This document shows positions 7,097-14,720 of a stretch of DNA of 15,922 nt, piece by piece (the stretch's first letter is position 1; every line of letters starts with the position of its first letter). This DNA comes from Bacillota bacterium (GTDB taxonomy: Bacteria; Bacillota; Peptococcia; Peptococcales; Peptococcaceae). The notes beneath the pieces were generated by a model. The model had not been told where the DNA came from. It searched no databases and was given only the letters and a program-made list of their open reading frames with translations. The DNA is taken from NCBI GenBank assembly GCA_023443145.1, contig JAEZVS010000066.1:1-15922 (forward strand). Reading direction: 5' to 3'. Made by a program: the position numbers and the translations under genes.

Positions 7097-7896
7097 ATAA
7101 AGCTGAAAAAGTGACGTTGGTTAACGACGTGTTTAATCTTATTGCGCCGGATTATGATCGCATGAATCTGATTATGACTTGGGGAATGCTGCCCCTATGG
7201 CAAAAAAAGGTGATGGCGTTGACGCAGTTGCCCTTAGGTGGACGCGCCATAGATGTGTGTTGCGGCACCGGTGAAATGACATTTCAATTGGCAAAAAAGG
7301 CAGGTGCCTACGGTGAAGCAGTGGGTTTGGATTTTTCTCAGGAAATGATAATTGCTGCGCAAAATAAGCAGGCGTTGATGAAAGCACACAACGTGCGTTT
7401 TATTAATGGCGACGCCCTTGCGATACCTTTGCCCAATCAGTCTTTTCATGTGGCAACCAGTGGTTTTGCATTGCGAAATGTGGCGGATATTCCTCAAGCG
7501 ATTGGTGAAATGGCACGGGTGGTGAAACCCGGGGGACGTGTGGTGTGCATGGAGGTGTCGCGTCCGCTTTTTCCACCGGCGCGACTGTTTTTTAATTATT
7601 ATTATTATAAGTTGGTGCCTAAGCTGGGTGATCGGATGGTTACAGGACGTGTGGTTGGCGATAGATTTTCGCCGTATTCCTGGTTGGCGGAATCTCTCAA
7701 AACATTTCCCAATCGTCGCACTATTTGTAGATATTTTAAAGAGGCAGGCTTGGTGGATGTTCAAGCGAAGGCGGTGGGTTTTGGTGCTGTTACCATCTAC
7801 TCGGGTACAAAGCCTTCTCGAGATGCAGCTCTGTTGCCGAAAACCGGTCTTTTGACCAATGTGCGGAAGCTGCTTAATGAAATAAAATGGTTTTAA
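7093..7896 (+). CDS. UbiE/MenG-type (demethylmenaquinone) methyltransferase
   Basis: A 267-residue class I SAM-dependent methyltransferase of the UbiE/MenG/COQ5 family, which C-methylates demethylmenaquinone or a related quinone at the membrane surface. The N-terminal family signature is YDRMNLIMTWGMLPLWQ (21-37). Motif I reads DVCCGTGEM (54-62), with the acidic SAM ribose contact D80 in GLDFS. GDALAIPLP (107-114) and GFALRNV (124-130) are UbiE signatures. The start is TTG 7093 behind GAAGGAGGG, overlapping the ymdB stop as TTGA. The last 26 or so residues beyond GTKP (238-241) extend past the usual end of the family. No other menaquinone gene is in view, so whether it acts on menaquinone is inferred from family only. 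A strong terminator follows. Confidence 0.9.
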   Translation: MNKAEKVTLVNDVFNLIAPDYDRMNLIMTWGMLPLWQKKVMALTQLPLGGRAIDVCCGTGEMTFQLAKKAGAYGEAVGLDFSQEMIIAAQNKQALMKAHNVRFINGDALAIPLPNQSFHVATSGFALRNVADIPQAIGEMARVVKPGGRVVCMEVSRPLFPPARLFFNYYYYKLVPKLGDRMVTGRVVGDRFSPYSWLAESLKTFPNRRTICRYFKEAGLVDVQAKAVGFGAVTIYSGTKPSRDAALLPKTGLLTNVRKLLNEIKWF

Positions 7897-7926
7897 AATC
7901 GAAAAATGGGGTTGTTGAAACGTCAT

Positions 7927-7970
7927 AAAAAGCCGGCCGAAAGAGAGTTTACTCTTACGGCCGGCTTTTT
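7927..7970. terminator. Bidirectional Rho-independent terminator
   Basis: AAAAAGCCGGCCG (7927-7939) pairs exactly with CGGCCGGCTTTTT (7958-7970), and an inner AAGAG/CTCTT stem (7941-7945 with 7952-7956) follows one mismatch. The A and T ends make it work for both the methyltransferase and the convergent flavoprotein gene. Confidence 0.95.
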
Positions 7971-7989
7971 ATTGTTAGGGGTATTCAAT

Positions 7990-9507
7990 TTATTTATATT
8001 GTTCCAAATTATAATATGTCCAGATGCCTACTTCTGAAAGAGATGGATGTGGGACCATGGTTTCACGCACTGTTTGTTCTTTGTGAGGTGACAACAGTCG
8101 AATGGTGTCACGTGCGCGCAAGTCTTTCAGTTCTTCGGAGGCAATATGTTCATTGATCGGAACTAAGCCGGTAGCGCCGGCATTCATCAGATTCAAGAAA
8201 GGTTGGATCAGGGTGGAAGCAAAAGGCCCGATGGCATGCATGCCTAAAATATCATCTGTGTCTTGATCAATAATGAGTTTGGCGTAGTTTTGACGCTTGT
8301 CCGACGGCTCAAAACCCAGTGCAAAGCCTTTGGCTGTAGCAGCATAGGTATTTACCGCCACCTGTACACGGTGTCCTTTTTCGCGTGCCTGTGCTTCAGT
8401 AAGACCGACCTGAGCAACTTCCGGATGCGTGTATGTTACGGCAGGGACCAAATCATATCGGGCCCAACGCCATTCGTCAGGAGATGACGCTTTAAAATGA
8501 TTATGGGCTAAGATGTCGGCTTCATAATTGGCTTTGTGGCGGAATTGTTGGCGTCCGTTTACATCCCCAAAAGCATAGACGCCGGGCACAGAGGTTTCCA
8601 GACATTCATTTGTCACAATCCAACCTCTTTTATCGGTTTCAATATTGGTATTGGCAAGGCCCAGTGCTTCAGTGGTGGGTCGAATACCCGGACAGATAAA
8701 AAGATATCGGCTTTCAACCGTATCAATGACACCGGTTTCCCGGTCTTCCACATCCAAATAAATGCGATCCCCTTCTCGACGTACCGAAGGCGTCTCTTTA
8801 TTGAGGAGCACTTCAATGCCGTCCAGCTGTAAATTATTTAGGATGCTGGCAGATAAATCTTCGTCGGCTTTCGGCAACAGACGTACATTGTGTTGAACGA
8901 GGGTGACTTTGGCACCGAATGCGCGAAAAATATGCGCAAATTCACAACCGATGGCCCCTCCGCCAACGACAATAATATCGTCATAGGGATGATTAGGCCA
9001 ATCATCACCGAAAAAGGTTTCAGAAGTGAGATAAGGTACTTCTGAAAGACCCTCCATTTTAGGAATATTTGTGACGCCGCCGGTGCCAATAAATATTTTC
9101 TTGGCTGTTAGTTCTTCAGAAACGGTGCCAACCGGACTTGTGACAATGAGACGATGATCATCAATAAAGCTGGCCTTTCCCTCATACACATCCAGTGTTG
9201 GATCATTTAAATAGGTTTGGCGCAAGTCGTTACTTTCATCAATCTTTTGCCAAACTCTTTCGCTGATGCGGGCCCAATCTATGACCGGCTCATTGGTGTG
9301 AATGCCCAAATGAGCAGCTTCTTTGATTTCGTACAAACGATCTGCAGCGGTTACCAATACCTTGGTGGGAATACATCCGCGTGTCAAACAGGTGCCGCCA
9401 AACTTTCCTTTTTCTATTTGTGCACATGTCAAGCCTTGGGCTTGAGCGGCTTCTAAAATGATATTGCCGGAGCCTGTGCCAATGACAATGACGTCATAAG
9501 ATTTCAT
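7990..9507 (-). CDS. FAD pyridine nucleotide-disulfide oxidoreductase (Lpd / mycothione reductase-like)
   Basis: A 505-residue class I flavoprotein disulfide reductase. The FAD Rossmann motif is IGTGSGN (9-15). The redox pair is C40/C45 in GGTCLTRGCIPTK. The NAD(P)-binding motif GGGAIG is at 182-187, the second FAD motif FGDVNG at 313-318, and the C-terminal dimer-interface pair H487/E492 is in HPSLSE. The GTGSGN form of the first motif is that of mycothione-reductase-like members rather than the GGGPGG form of typical dihydrolipoamide dehydrogenases. By eye there are about 20 extra residues between the last helix and HPSLSE. No 2-oxo acid dehydrogenase or lipoate gene adjoins. ATG 9507 is chosen because AAGGAGG precedes it closely. 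It has its own promoter. The electron acceptor is unknown; candidates are a dihydrolipoyl protein, a low-molecular-weight thiol or a metal. Confidence 0.88.
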   Translation of the reverse strand: MKSYDVIVIGTGSGNIILEAAQAQGLTCAQIEKGKFGGTCLTRGCIPTKVLVTAADRLYEIKEAAHLGIHTNEPVIDWARISERVWQKIDESNDLRQTYLNDPTLDVYEGKASFIDDHRLIVTSPVGTVSEELTAKKIFIGTGGVTNIPKMEGLSEVPYLTSETFFGDDWPNHPYDDIIVVGGGAIGCEFAHIFRAFGAKVTLVQHNVRLLPKADEDLSASILNNLQLDGIEVLLNKETPSVRREGDRIYLDVEDRETGVIDTVESRYLFICPGIRPTTEALGLANTNIETDKRGWIVTNECLETSVPGVYAFGDVNGRQQFRHKANYEADILAHNHFKASSPDEWRWARYDLVPAVTYTHPEVAQVGLTEAQAREKGHRVQVAVNTYAATAKGFALGFEPSDKRQNYAKLIIDQDTDDILGMHAIGPFASTLIQPFLNLMNAGATGLVPINEHIASEELKDLRARDTIRLLSPHKEQTVRETMVPHPSLSEVGIWTYYNLEQYK

Positions 9508-9548
9508 ATTTTCCTCCTTAATAATTATCAAGGCATCATACAGCTTTT

Positions 9549-9577
9549 ATCTTATCACAGTTATTCATTTGCGACAA
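9549..9577 (-). promoter_or_regulatory. Promoter of the flavoprotein gene
   Basis: Minus-strand TTGTCG (9577 to 9572) and TAAGAT (9554 to 9549) are spaced by 17 bases. The -35 box abuts the end of the tatD terminator, so the gene is probably transcribed separately from metG-tatD. Confidence 0.7.
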
Positions 9578-9578
9578 G

Positions 9579-9605
9579 AAAAGCACGCCAATAGAGGCGT
9601 GCTTT
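9579..9605 (-). terminator. Terminator of metG-tatD
   Basis: AAGCACGCC (9581-9589) pairs with GGCGTGCTT (9596-9604) around a 6-base loop, extended by one A-T pair. Read on the minus strand the stem ends in TTTTCTT just after the tatD stop, and its A-rich lead-in suggests some activity in both directions. Confidence 0.82.
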
Positions 9606-9608
9606 ATT

Positions 9609-10403
9609 TTAACGCGGGTTTAATGTATCTGCATCAATTTGAAACAGCCGACAGGCGTTTGCAAAAGTGGCGCTCACAACTTCATCATAAGAGATGCCAC
9701 GGAGCTCTGCGATTTTTTCGGCCACATAATGCACATAAGCAGGCTCGTTGCGTTTGCCTCGATAAGGCATAGGGGTCAGATAGGGACAATCGGTTTCAAT
9801 AAGCAGATGGTTCAGTGGTATTTCCTGTGCCACCGCCTTGATGGTTTTGGCATTTTTAAATGTCACCACACCGCCAATGCCGATGTAAAAACCGTGCTCG
9901 ACAACTTCCTGCATCATTTCTACAGAGCCGCTGTAGGCATGCAGTACGCCGCCCACTTCATCTGCTTGGTTTGACCAAAGGGTGTCCAGAGTATCTCGAT
10001 GGGCATCACGATCGTGGATGATCAACGGTTTGCCAACGCGACGGGCCAAATGAATATGGCGCTCAAAAAGCGCAATTTGCTCATCTTTAGGGGAAGTCAT
10101 CCAGTGGTAATCAAGACCTGTTTCGCCAACGGCACGCACCCGATCATCAAGGACAAGCCGTTCTATTTCAGCCCAAAGTTCGTCACTGTAGCCGGCGGCA
10201 TGCTCGGGATGCAATGCCACTGCAGTAAAAATGCGGTGATGTGCATGGCTGATTGCAAGATTGGCTTCGAAATCGGCTAAAGATTCGCATCCAATGGTCA
10301 TAACAGCACGGCAGAGGTCCAGAGTGCGCTCTAAAACCTCATCAAAGTCCGGCCGGAAAGCATCATCCGCTAAGTGTGCATGGCTATCAAAAAGTAAGGT
10401 CAT
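9609..10403 (-). CDS. TatD-family metal-dependent hydrolase / DNase
   Basis: A 264-residue TIM-barrel metallohydrolase of the TatD family, with known members acting as 3'-5' exonucleases or D-aminoacyl-tRNA deacylase-like enzymes. The ligand pattern is complete: H8 and H10 in DSHAHL, E94 in GETGLDYH, H130 in IIHDRDAH, H155 in LHAYSG and D205 in ETDCPYLTP. The TPMPYRGKRNEPAYV segment (210-224) is a family signature. ATG 10403 follows a GAGG site 6 bases upstream that overlaps the metG stop. Only 8 bases separate the two genes, so they form one transcript with metG, the order commonly seen in Firmicutes (metG-tatD, often then rnmV). Here rnmV and rsmA are absent and a terminator follows. Confidence 0.94.
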   Translation of the reverse strand: MTLLFDSHAHLADDAFRPDFDEVLERTLDLCRAVMTIGCESLADFEANLAISHAHHRIFTAVALHPEHAAGYSDELWAEIERLVLDDRVRAVGETGLDYHWMTSPKDEQIALFERHIHLARRVGKPLIIHDRDAHRDTLDTLWSNQADEVGGVLHAYSGSVEMMQEVVEHGFYIGIGGVVTFKNAKTIKAVAQEIPLNHLLIETDCPYLTPMPYRGKRNEPAYVHYVAEKIAELRGISYDEVVSATFANACRLFQIDADTLNPR

Positions 10404-10411
10404 GGCGTGCC

Positions 10412-12346
10412 TCAGGAAATGCGAGAACCAACAGGGACGTCAACGCTTACCTGCAGCAATTCCAGTGCACGATCGTCATCGGTTGCCGCTGTGAGCAACA
10501 TGCCCTGACTCATGATGCCGCGAATTTTTTTGGGCTGCAAGTTGGACAGATACACCACTTGACGGCCGATGAGATCTTTTGGTGAGTCATAAAATTGACG
10601 GATGCCTGATACCACCGTGCGTTTTTCGCCGGCAACGTCTAAAGTGAAATGCAATAGACGATCTGCTTTTTCTACAAACCGGCAGTCAATTACTTTGGCC
10701 ACACGAATATCCAACTTTTCAAAGTCTTCGTAGGCCACATCGGCCTTAAAGGAAGGCGTTGACAGATCGTCGGCAGGAGCGGATGTGTCATCTGTTATAT
10801 CCAATGAATGGGGATCTAAGCGCGGGAACAAAGGCTCTCCTTTATGAACGATCACACCCGGCATCATGCGCCCCCAGTGACGGGCATCATCCCATGTGGC
10901 CTCTGTAAAATCCACGCCCAGCTGTGCGCCGCATCGTTCAGGCAGTAGGGGCATAAAGGGTTTTAGTAAGATGGTGATGATGCGAATCGATTCGCAGAGA
11001 TGGTAAAGCACCGAATCAAGCTCTCCGCTTCTGGCGGCATCTTTGGCGAGGACCCAGGGTGTGGTGTCATCAATATATTTGTTGGCGGCACTGACCAATT
11101 CCCAGATGATTTCCAAGCCGCCGGGAAAATCCATATGGTCCAAGTGCTCTGCCGCTCGGTCTGCAATAGAAGTTGCCAGTTTTTCCAGTGCTGCGTCAAA
11201 TTGAGTGCTTACCTCAGCGGTTGGCACCACGCCGTCTCGATATTTGGCCACCATTGCCACAGTGCGACTGACCAAGTTGCCATAGTCGTTGGCCAAATCA
11301 CTATTGATACGGTTTAGAAGAGCTTCTTCACTGTAGTTTCCGTCCTGTCCGGTGGTGACATCCCGCAATAAGAAATATCGGATGGCATCCACGCCGTATT
11401 TATCTAAAAGGATGTTGGGATCCACCACATTGCCCTTAGATTTGCTCATTTTACCGCCGTCCACCAAGAGCCAGCCGTGTGCAAAAATTTGCTTTGGTAA
11501 GGGCAAATCTGCGGCCATCAAAATGATAGGCCAGATGATGGCATGGAAACGTGCAATATCTTTTCCGACAATGTGAATATCAGCGGGCCAAAATTTTTGA
11601 TAAAGGGCATCATCGCTCGTGTTCCAACCCAATGCGGAAATGTAGTTGGTGAGGGCGTCAAACCAAACATAGATGATATGGCCGTCCTTTACCGGCACCG
11701 GAATGCCCCAGTCAAAAGTTGTGCGGGAGATGCATAAATCTTCCAGACCCTGCTTAATGAAGCTGATCATTTCATTACGCCGGCTGGTTGGTTGAATAAA
11801 ATCTGGATGGGTATCAATATAGGCCAGCAGCTGATCGGCATAGCGGCTCATTTTAAAAAAGTAGCTTTCTTCTTTTAGCATTTCTGTTTCTTTGCCGCAG
11901 TCGGGGCAATGGTGCCCATCAACCAGCTGGTGTTCAGTGAAAAATGTCTCACATGAAGTGCAATAATGCCCCTCATAACTGGAAAGATAGATGTCGCCGT
12001 TTTCGTAGATTTTCATAAAAATATCTTGCACAGCCTGCATGTGGTGTGCATCTGTGGTACGGATAAATTGATCGTTGGAAATCATCAGGCGCTGCCAGAG
12101 CTTTTGAAAGCTTTGTATAATTTGATCCACATAAGCCTTGGGAGATTGACCATTGGCTTCAGCCGCACGCTGGATTTTCATGCCATGTTCATCTGAGCCG
12201 GTTAACATATAGGTATCAAAGCCTTGCATGGCTTTATAGCGCCGCATTGTGTCGGCCATGGTGGTGCTGTAGGCGTGACCGATATGCAATTTTGCACTGG
12301 GATAGTAAATGGGCGTGGTGATGTAGAAGGTGTTGATTTGAGACAT
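10412..12346 (-). CDS. metG: Methionyl-tRNA synthetase
   Basis: A 644-residue class I aminoacyl-tRNA synthetase that charges tRNA-Met. The HIGH motif is at 21-24. A four-cysteine zinc knuckle is formed by C129, C132, C147 and C150, and KMSKS is at 299-303 in GGKMSKSKGNVVDP. The anticodon-binding helical domain follows. The last 105 or so residues (from DVAYEDFEKLDIRVAKVI) form a Trbp111/EMAP-II-like tRNA-binding domain typical of dimeric bacterial MetRS. ATG 12346 is chosen because GGAGGG lies just upstream and the protein then begins like other MetRS; the ORF runs 20 codons further upstream without family similarity. It heads an operon with tatD. The leader is only about 70 bases, too short for a full T-box riboswitch. 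Confidence 0.97.
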   Translation of the reverse strand: MSQINTFYITTPIYYPSAKLHIGHAYSTTMADTMRRYKAMQGFDTYMLTGSDEHGMKIQRAAEANGQSPKAYVDQIIQSFQKLWQRLMISNDQFIRTTDAHHMQAVQDIFMKIYENGDIYLSSYEGHYCTSCETFFTEHQLVDGHHCPDCGKETEMLKEESYFFKMSRYADQLLAYIDTHPDFIQPTSRRNEMISFIKQGLEDLCISRTTFDWGIPVPVKDGHIIYVWFDALTNYISALGWNTSDDALYQKFWPADIHIVGKDIARFHAIIWPIILMAADLPLPKQIFAHGWLLVDGGKMSKSKGNVVDPNILLDKYGVDAIRYFLLRDVTTGQDGNYSEEALLNRINSDLANDYGNLVSRTVAMVAKYRDGVVPTAEVSTQFDAALEKLATSIADRAAEHLDHMDFPGGLEIIWELVSAANKYIDDTTPWVLAKDAARSGELDSVLYHLCESIRIITILLKPFMPLLPERCGAQLGVDFTEATWDDARHWGRMMPGVIVHKGEPLFPRLDPHSLDITDDTSAPADDLSTPSFKADVAYEDFEKLDIRVAKVIDCRFVEKADRLLHFTLDVAGEKRTVVSGIRQFYDSPKDLIGRQVVYLSNLQPKKIRGIMSQGMLLTAATDDDRALELLQVSVDVPVGSRIS

Positions 12347-12422
12347 GATAATCCCTCCGTATAAAAATAAAAGCCTTGTCAGTGTATCTCTCGCAGCATC
12401 TGACATAAAGCATCATTGTTTC

Positions 12423-12452
12423 AGTATAGATACATAAAACGAGCCTTGTCAA
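12423..12452 (-). promoter_or_regulatory. Promoter of metG-tatD
   Basis: Minus-strand TTGACA (12452 to 12447), a perfect -35, and TATACT (12428 to 12423) are spaced by 18 bases. The -35 lies within a 10-base sequence, TGACAAGGCT on the minus strand, that occurs again 70 bases downstream in the leader (12381 to 12372). Confidence 0.75.
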
Positions 12453-12519
12453 TGGCAAAGTCATATTTTAAGATAATTGGCTATCAGGAACGATAATAGT
12501 TCGAATTGTTGTAAAATTC

Positions 12520-12534
12520 ATTGATTTCATCAAT
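12520..12534. promoter_or_regulatory. Inverted repeat over the abrB -35, possible operator
   Basis: ATTGAT-TTC-ATCAAT is a perfect 6-6 inverted repeat with a 3-base gap. It covers the -35 box of the abrB-like gene, where autorepression is common in this family. Confidence 0.4.
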
Positions 12535-12549
12535 TTCATTTGTTAAAAT
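12521..12549 (+). promoter_or_regulatory. Promoter of the abrB-like gene
   Basis: TTGATT (12521-12526) and TAAAAT (12544-12549) have a 17-base spacer in AT-rich DNA. The leader would be about 45 bases. Confidence 0.62.
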
Positions 12550-12600
12550 AGGAAAAATCAAATGTTGTGTCAAAAGGCTTACCGGGAAGTGGGGAGAAAA

Positions 12601-12846
12601 ATGAAATCAACTGGTATGATTCGAAAAGTGGATGAACTGGGACGTGTCGTTATTCCCATCGAACTGAGACGAAATTTGGGTATTCAAGTAAAAGATGCAC
12701 TGGAAATTTTTGTGCAAAATGAGCAAATAGTTATGCAAAAATATTCGTCTTCATGTGTATTCTGCGGCTCGAGCAAAGGGGTAAGGACATATAAAGACAA
12801 ACTGGTTTGCGGAGACTGCATGCAGGAAATCTCCCAGCTGATTTGA
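12601..12846 (+). CDS. AbrB/SpoVT-family transition-state regulator with Cys4 tail
   Basis: An 81-residue DNA-binding protein. Residues 1-47 are the swapped-hairpin AbrB domain, with the near-invariant stretch RKVDELGRVVIPIELRR (8-24). The C-terminal part carries C52-x2-C55 and C70-x2-C73, which resembles a zinc knuckle found in many clostridial AbrB proteins and replaces the C-terminal domain of Bacillus AbrB (about 94 residues). ATG 12601 is chosen because GGGGAG (12591-12596) fits it; the 13 codons upstream to ATG 12562 lack family similarity. It is monocistronic between its own promoter and terminator. AbrB proteins usually repress post-exponential genes and often themselves. Whether the organism sporulates cannot be told here. 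Confidence 0.94.
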   Translation: MKSTGMIRKVDELGRVVIPIELRRNLGIQVKDALEIFVQNEQIVMQKYSSSCVFCGSSKGVRTYKDKLVCGDCMQEISQLI

Positions 12847-12870
12847 TTTTAAGCGCGCTTTTATAAGAAG

Positions 12871-12900
12871 GGATCTATATTCAAAAATAGATCCTTTTTT
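12871..12900 (+). terminator. Terminator of the abrB-like gene
   Basis: GGATCTAT (12871-12878) pairs exactly with ATAGATCC (12887-12894) around an 8-base loop, followed by TTTTTT (12895-12900). The last two T bases also start the next promoter. Confidence 0.9.
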
Positions 12901-12927
12901 GACGCTATTTGGATTATCGGTTATAAT
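12899..12927 (+). promoter_or_regulatory. Near-consensus promoter of the RraB-like/Nudix/pncB operon
   Basis: TTGACG (12899-12904) and TATAAT (12922-12927) with a 17-base spacer match consensus at 11 of 12 positions. It overlaps the preceding terminator's T-run. Confidence 0.9.
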
Positions 12928-12961
12928 GACTTTACTGTACCACCGAGAAAGAGGAGAGGCT

Positions 12962-13822
12962 ATGACAGATAAAGATATTAAAGAGATGATAGAGTTTACC
13001 ACCGGCGAAGAACAAACGAAAGAAAAAGACGTGCTTATGACCAAAGAACGGCTATACGAAATGTATGTGGCTGCTTTGGATGACGGCGGTCGTGCGCTCA
13101 TAAATGTAGATCTGAGTTTAAATGCATTGGCGCCGGTACCGTCTTATCATTGGCTACTAGGTATTCAAGTTGAACTGCAGATGCCTGATGAGCAGTGGTT
13201 TTACGCCGACGAAGAGAAAGAAGCGCTCATGGCCGTAGAAAAACGGGCCGTTCAAGTTTTGGAAGAAGAAGGGCATGCTCGCTTTGTGGGATCGGTCACC
13301 TATGCAGGTAACCACATGATTTATTTTTACGGAAAAGATGAAAATTACTTGCCACCATTGGTAGGAAAAATTGCAGCTGAGTTTAAAGAGTACGACATTA
13401 ATTTTATGAGTGAAAACGATGGTCCGTGGTCATTTTATTATACGGCTCTTTATCCGTCAGATGTGGATTTGATGCACATTAGAAATCGCCATATGCTCAA
13501 AAATCTGGCTGAAGCCGGTGTGGACTTAAACGCCACTTATGCCGTCAGTTATTTTTTTTATTTTCAAGATGGTGCCAGTCGCGGTCAAGCGGCTGCCAAA
13601 TTTCGTATTCTAGGTTATGAAATCGTTGATGATCACATATATGACGATGCACTGGATCCAATGAGCATGGGTCTGCGTATTATGGCACATCATGATCTTC
13701 GCTATGAAACCATCACAGAAAAAACCTATGAATGTTTTGAAGTGATGGAAGAATACATTGGCATATTTGATGGATGGGAATTGTCCCCTGCAGAAGATCT
13801 GGGAGCTGAGGACTGGATATAA
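12962..13822 (+). CDS. DUF695 / RraB-like two-domain protein
   Basis: A 286-residue acidic cytoplasmic protein. Residues about 25-170 resemble the DUF695 family (conserved WLLGIQVEL and GPWSFYYTALYP edges). Residues about 172-275 resemble RraB, the regulator of RNase E activity: HMLKNLAEAGVDLNATYAVSY, GQAAAKFRILGYEI, then a final YIGIFDGWEL that matches the RraB Tyr-Asp-Gly-Trp end. In gammaproteobacteria RraB inhibits RNase E; what this fused form binds in a Firmicute is unknown. ATG 12962 follows AGAGGAGAGG and gives a shorter, better start than the in-frame codons back to 12899, which lie inside the promoter. Its stop overlaps the next start by one base (TAATG), so it is translationally coupled to the Nudix gene. 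The assignment is by pattern memory and should be read as likely, not certain. Confidence 0.75.
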   Translation: MTDKDIKEMIEFTTGEEQTKEKDVLMTKERLYEMYVAALDDGGRALINVDLSLNALAPVPSYHWLLGIQVELQMPDEQWFYADEEKEALMAVEKRAVQVLEEEGHARFVGSVTYAGNHMIYFYGKDENYLPPLVGKIAAEFKEYDINFMSENDGPWSFYYTALYPSDVDLMHIRNRHMLKNLAEAGVDLNATYAVSYFFYFQDGASRGQAAAKFRILGYEIVDDHIYDDALDPMSMGLRIMAHHDLRYETITEKTYECFEVMEEYIGIFDGWELSPAEDLGAEDWI

Positions 13823-14700
13823 TGAAATTAACAGAAGAAGACGTATACTTCTCTCAACAATATGATCCCACAAAATATGAACGTCCATCCGTAACAGCTG
13901 ATGCGGTGCTTTTCCGTTTGAAAGAAGGAGAAAAGCGCAAACATTATAGCGAAAATATTTTGGAAGTACTCCTGGTGAAACGCGGCCAACCGCCTTACAA
14001 GAGTGGCTGGGCGCTGCCAGGGGGCTTTTGTCATATGGATGAGACATTAAGCCAAAGTGCGCGGCGAGAACTTTATGAAGAAACAGGTCTCAAAGGCATC
14101 GCTTTTGGTCAGGTGGCCACTTATGATGACCCGCAACGTGATCCCCGTACCCGAATTATCACCACCAGTCACCTTATGGTATCGCCTTATGGATGGCTAC
14201 AGAAGCCGAAGGCAGGAGACGATGCGGCTCAGGCGGAATGGTTTCAAGTCGGTTTAGAGGTTAATCAGCTGACAACCAATCATTATCAAGCGTTTTTAAA
14301 ACTGAAGGGCGCTCCGTGTTCTATGACATGCGTCATCCATTGTCATTTAAATGATAACGGAGACTGGGTGCGTACGATGACCCAGGATGATCCGCAATTG
14401 GCCTTTGATCATGGCGAAGTGATTTCTGCTGCAGTGTCACTTTTGCGCGATAAAATTTATCGAACCAATCTTGCATCTTATTGGCTGCCCCAAGAATTTA
14501 CATTGGCTGAACTTCAAAGCGTTTTTGAAGCAGTGCACGGTCAAGCCCTTTTGCGTAGCACTTTACTCAATCACCTGAAGCATGATCTGGTGCGTGCGGC
14601 TCACCAAAGCGCCGATGCATTCAGTGAGGTCAACGCGCAACGATTTACATTCAAAGAAAATGAATTGTCTGATCTGAATTGCTTTGATATTTGGACATAG
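13822..14700 (+). CDS. Nudix hydrolase with NrtR-like C-terminal winged helix
   Basis: A 292-residue protein with a Nudix domain (about 20-160) and a C-terminal NrtR-like winged helix-turn-helix (about 215-290, with the signature WLPQEFTLAELQSVFEAVHG). The Nudix box is fully intact: G68, E74, R82-E83, E86-E87 and G89 fit GX5EX7REUXEEXGU. It could therefore hydrolyse ADP-ribose or similar dinucleotides. NrtR proteins repress NAD-biosynthesis genes and sense ADP-ribose or NAD-linked metabolites; many have lost hydrolysis. The next gene is pncB, a typical NrtR target, which supports a role in NAD homeostasis. Whether this one binds DNA, hydrolyses or both is not shown. It begins at ATG 13822, inside the preceding stop. 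Residues 160-215 (CVIHCHLNDNG to LLRDKIY) are the usual linker, including LAFDHGEVI. Confidence 0.87.
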   Translation: MKLTEEDVYFSQQYDPTKYERPSVTADAVLFRLKEGEKRKHYSENILEVLLVKRGQPPYKSGWALPGGFCHMDETLSQSARRELYEETGLKGIAFGQVATYDDPQRDPRTRIITTSHLMVSPYGWLQKPKAGDDAAQAEWFQVGLEVNQLTTNHYQAFLKLKGAPCSMTCVIHCHLNDNGDWVRTMTQDDPQLAFDHGEVISAAVSLLRDKIYRTNLASYWLPQEFTLAELQSVFEAVHGQALLRSTLLNHLKHDLVRAAHQSADAFSEVNAQRFTFKENELSDLNCFDIWT

Positions 14701-14720
14701 GGCCGGCATGTGCCTTATTA

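Noticed and set aside
7234..7926. Long minus-strand open frame (230 codons) opposite the methyltransferase gene.
   Set aside because: It is the antisense shadow of a well-supported gene, has a composition dominated by His, Arg and Thr, and no ribosome binding site.
12347..12600. T-box or SAM riboswitch upstream of metG, or a small RNA in the metG/abrB spacer.
   Set aside because: The predicted metG leader is about 70 bases and lacks a T-box core; the rest is explained by two opposing promoters. I see no further structure.
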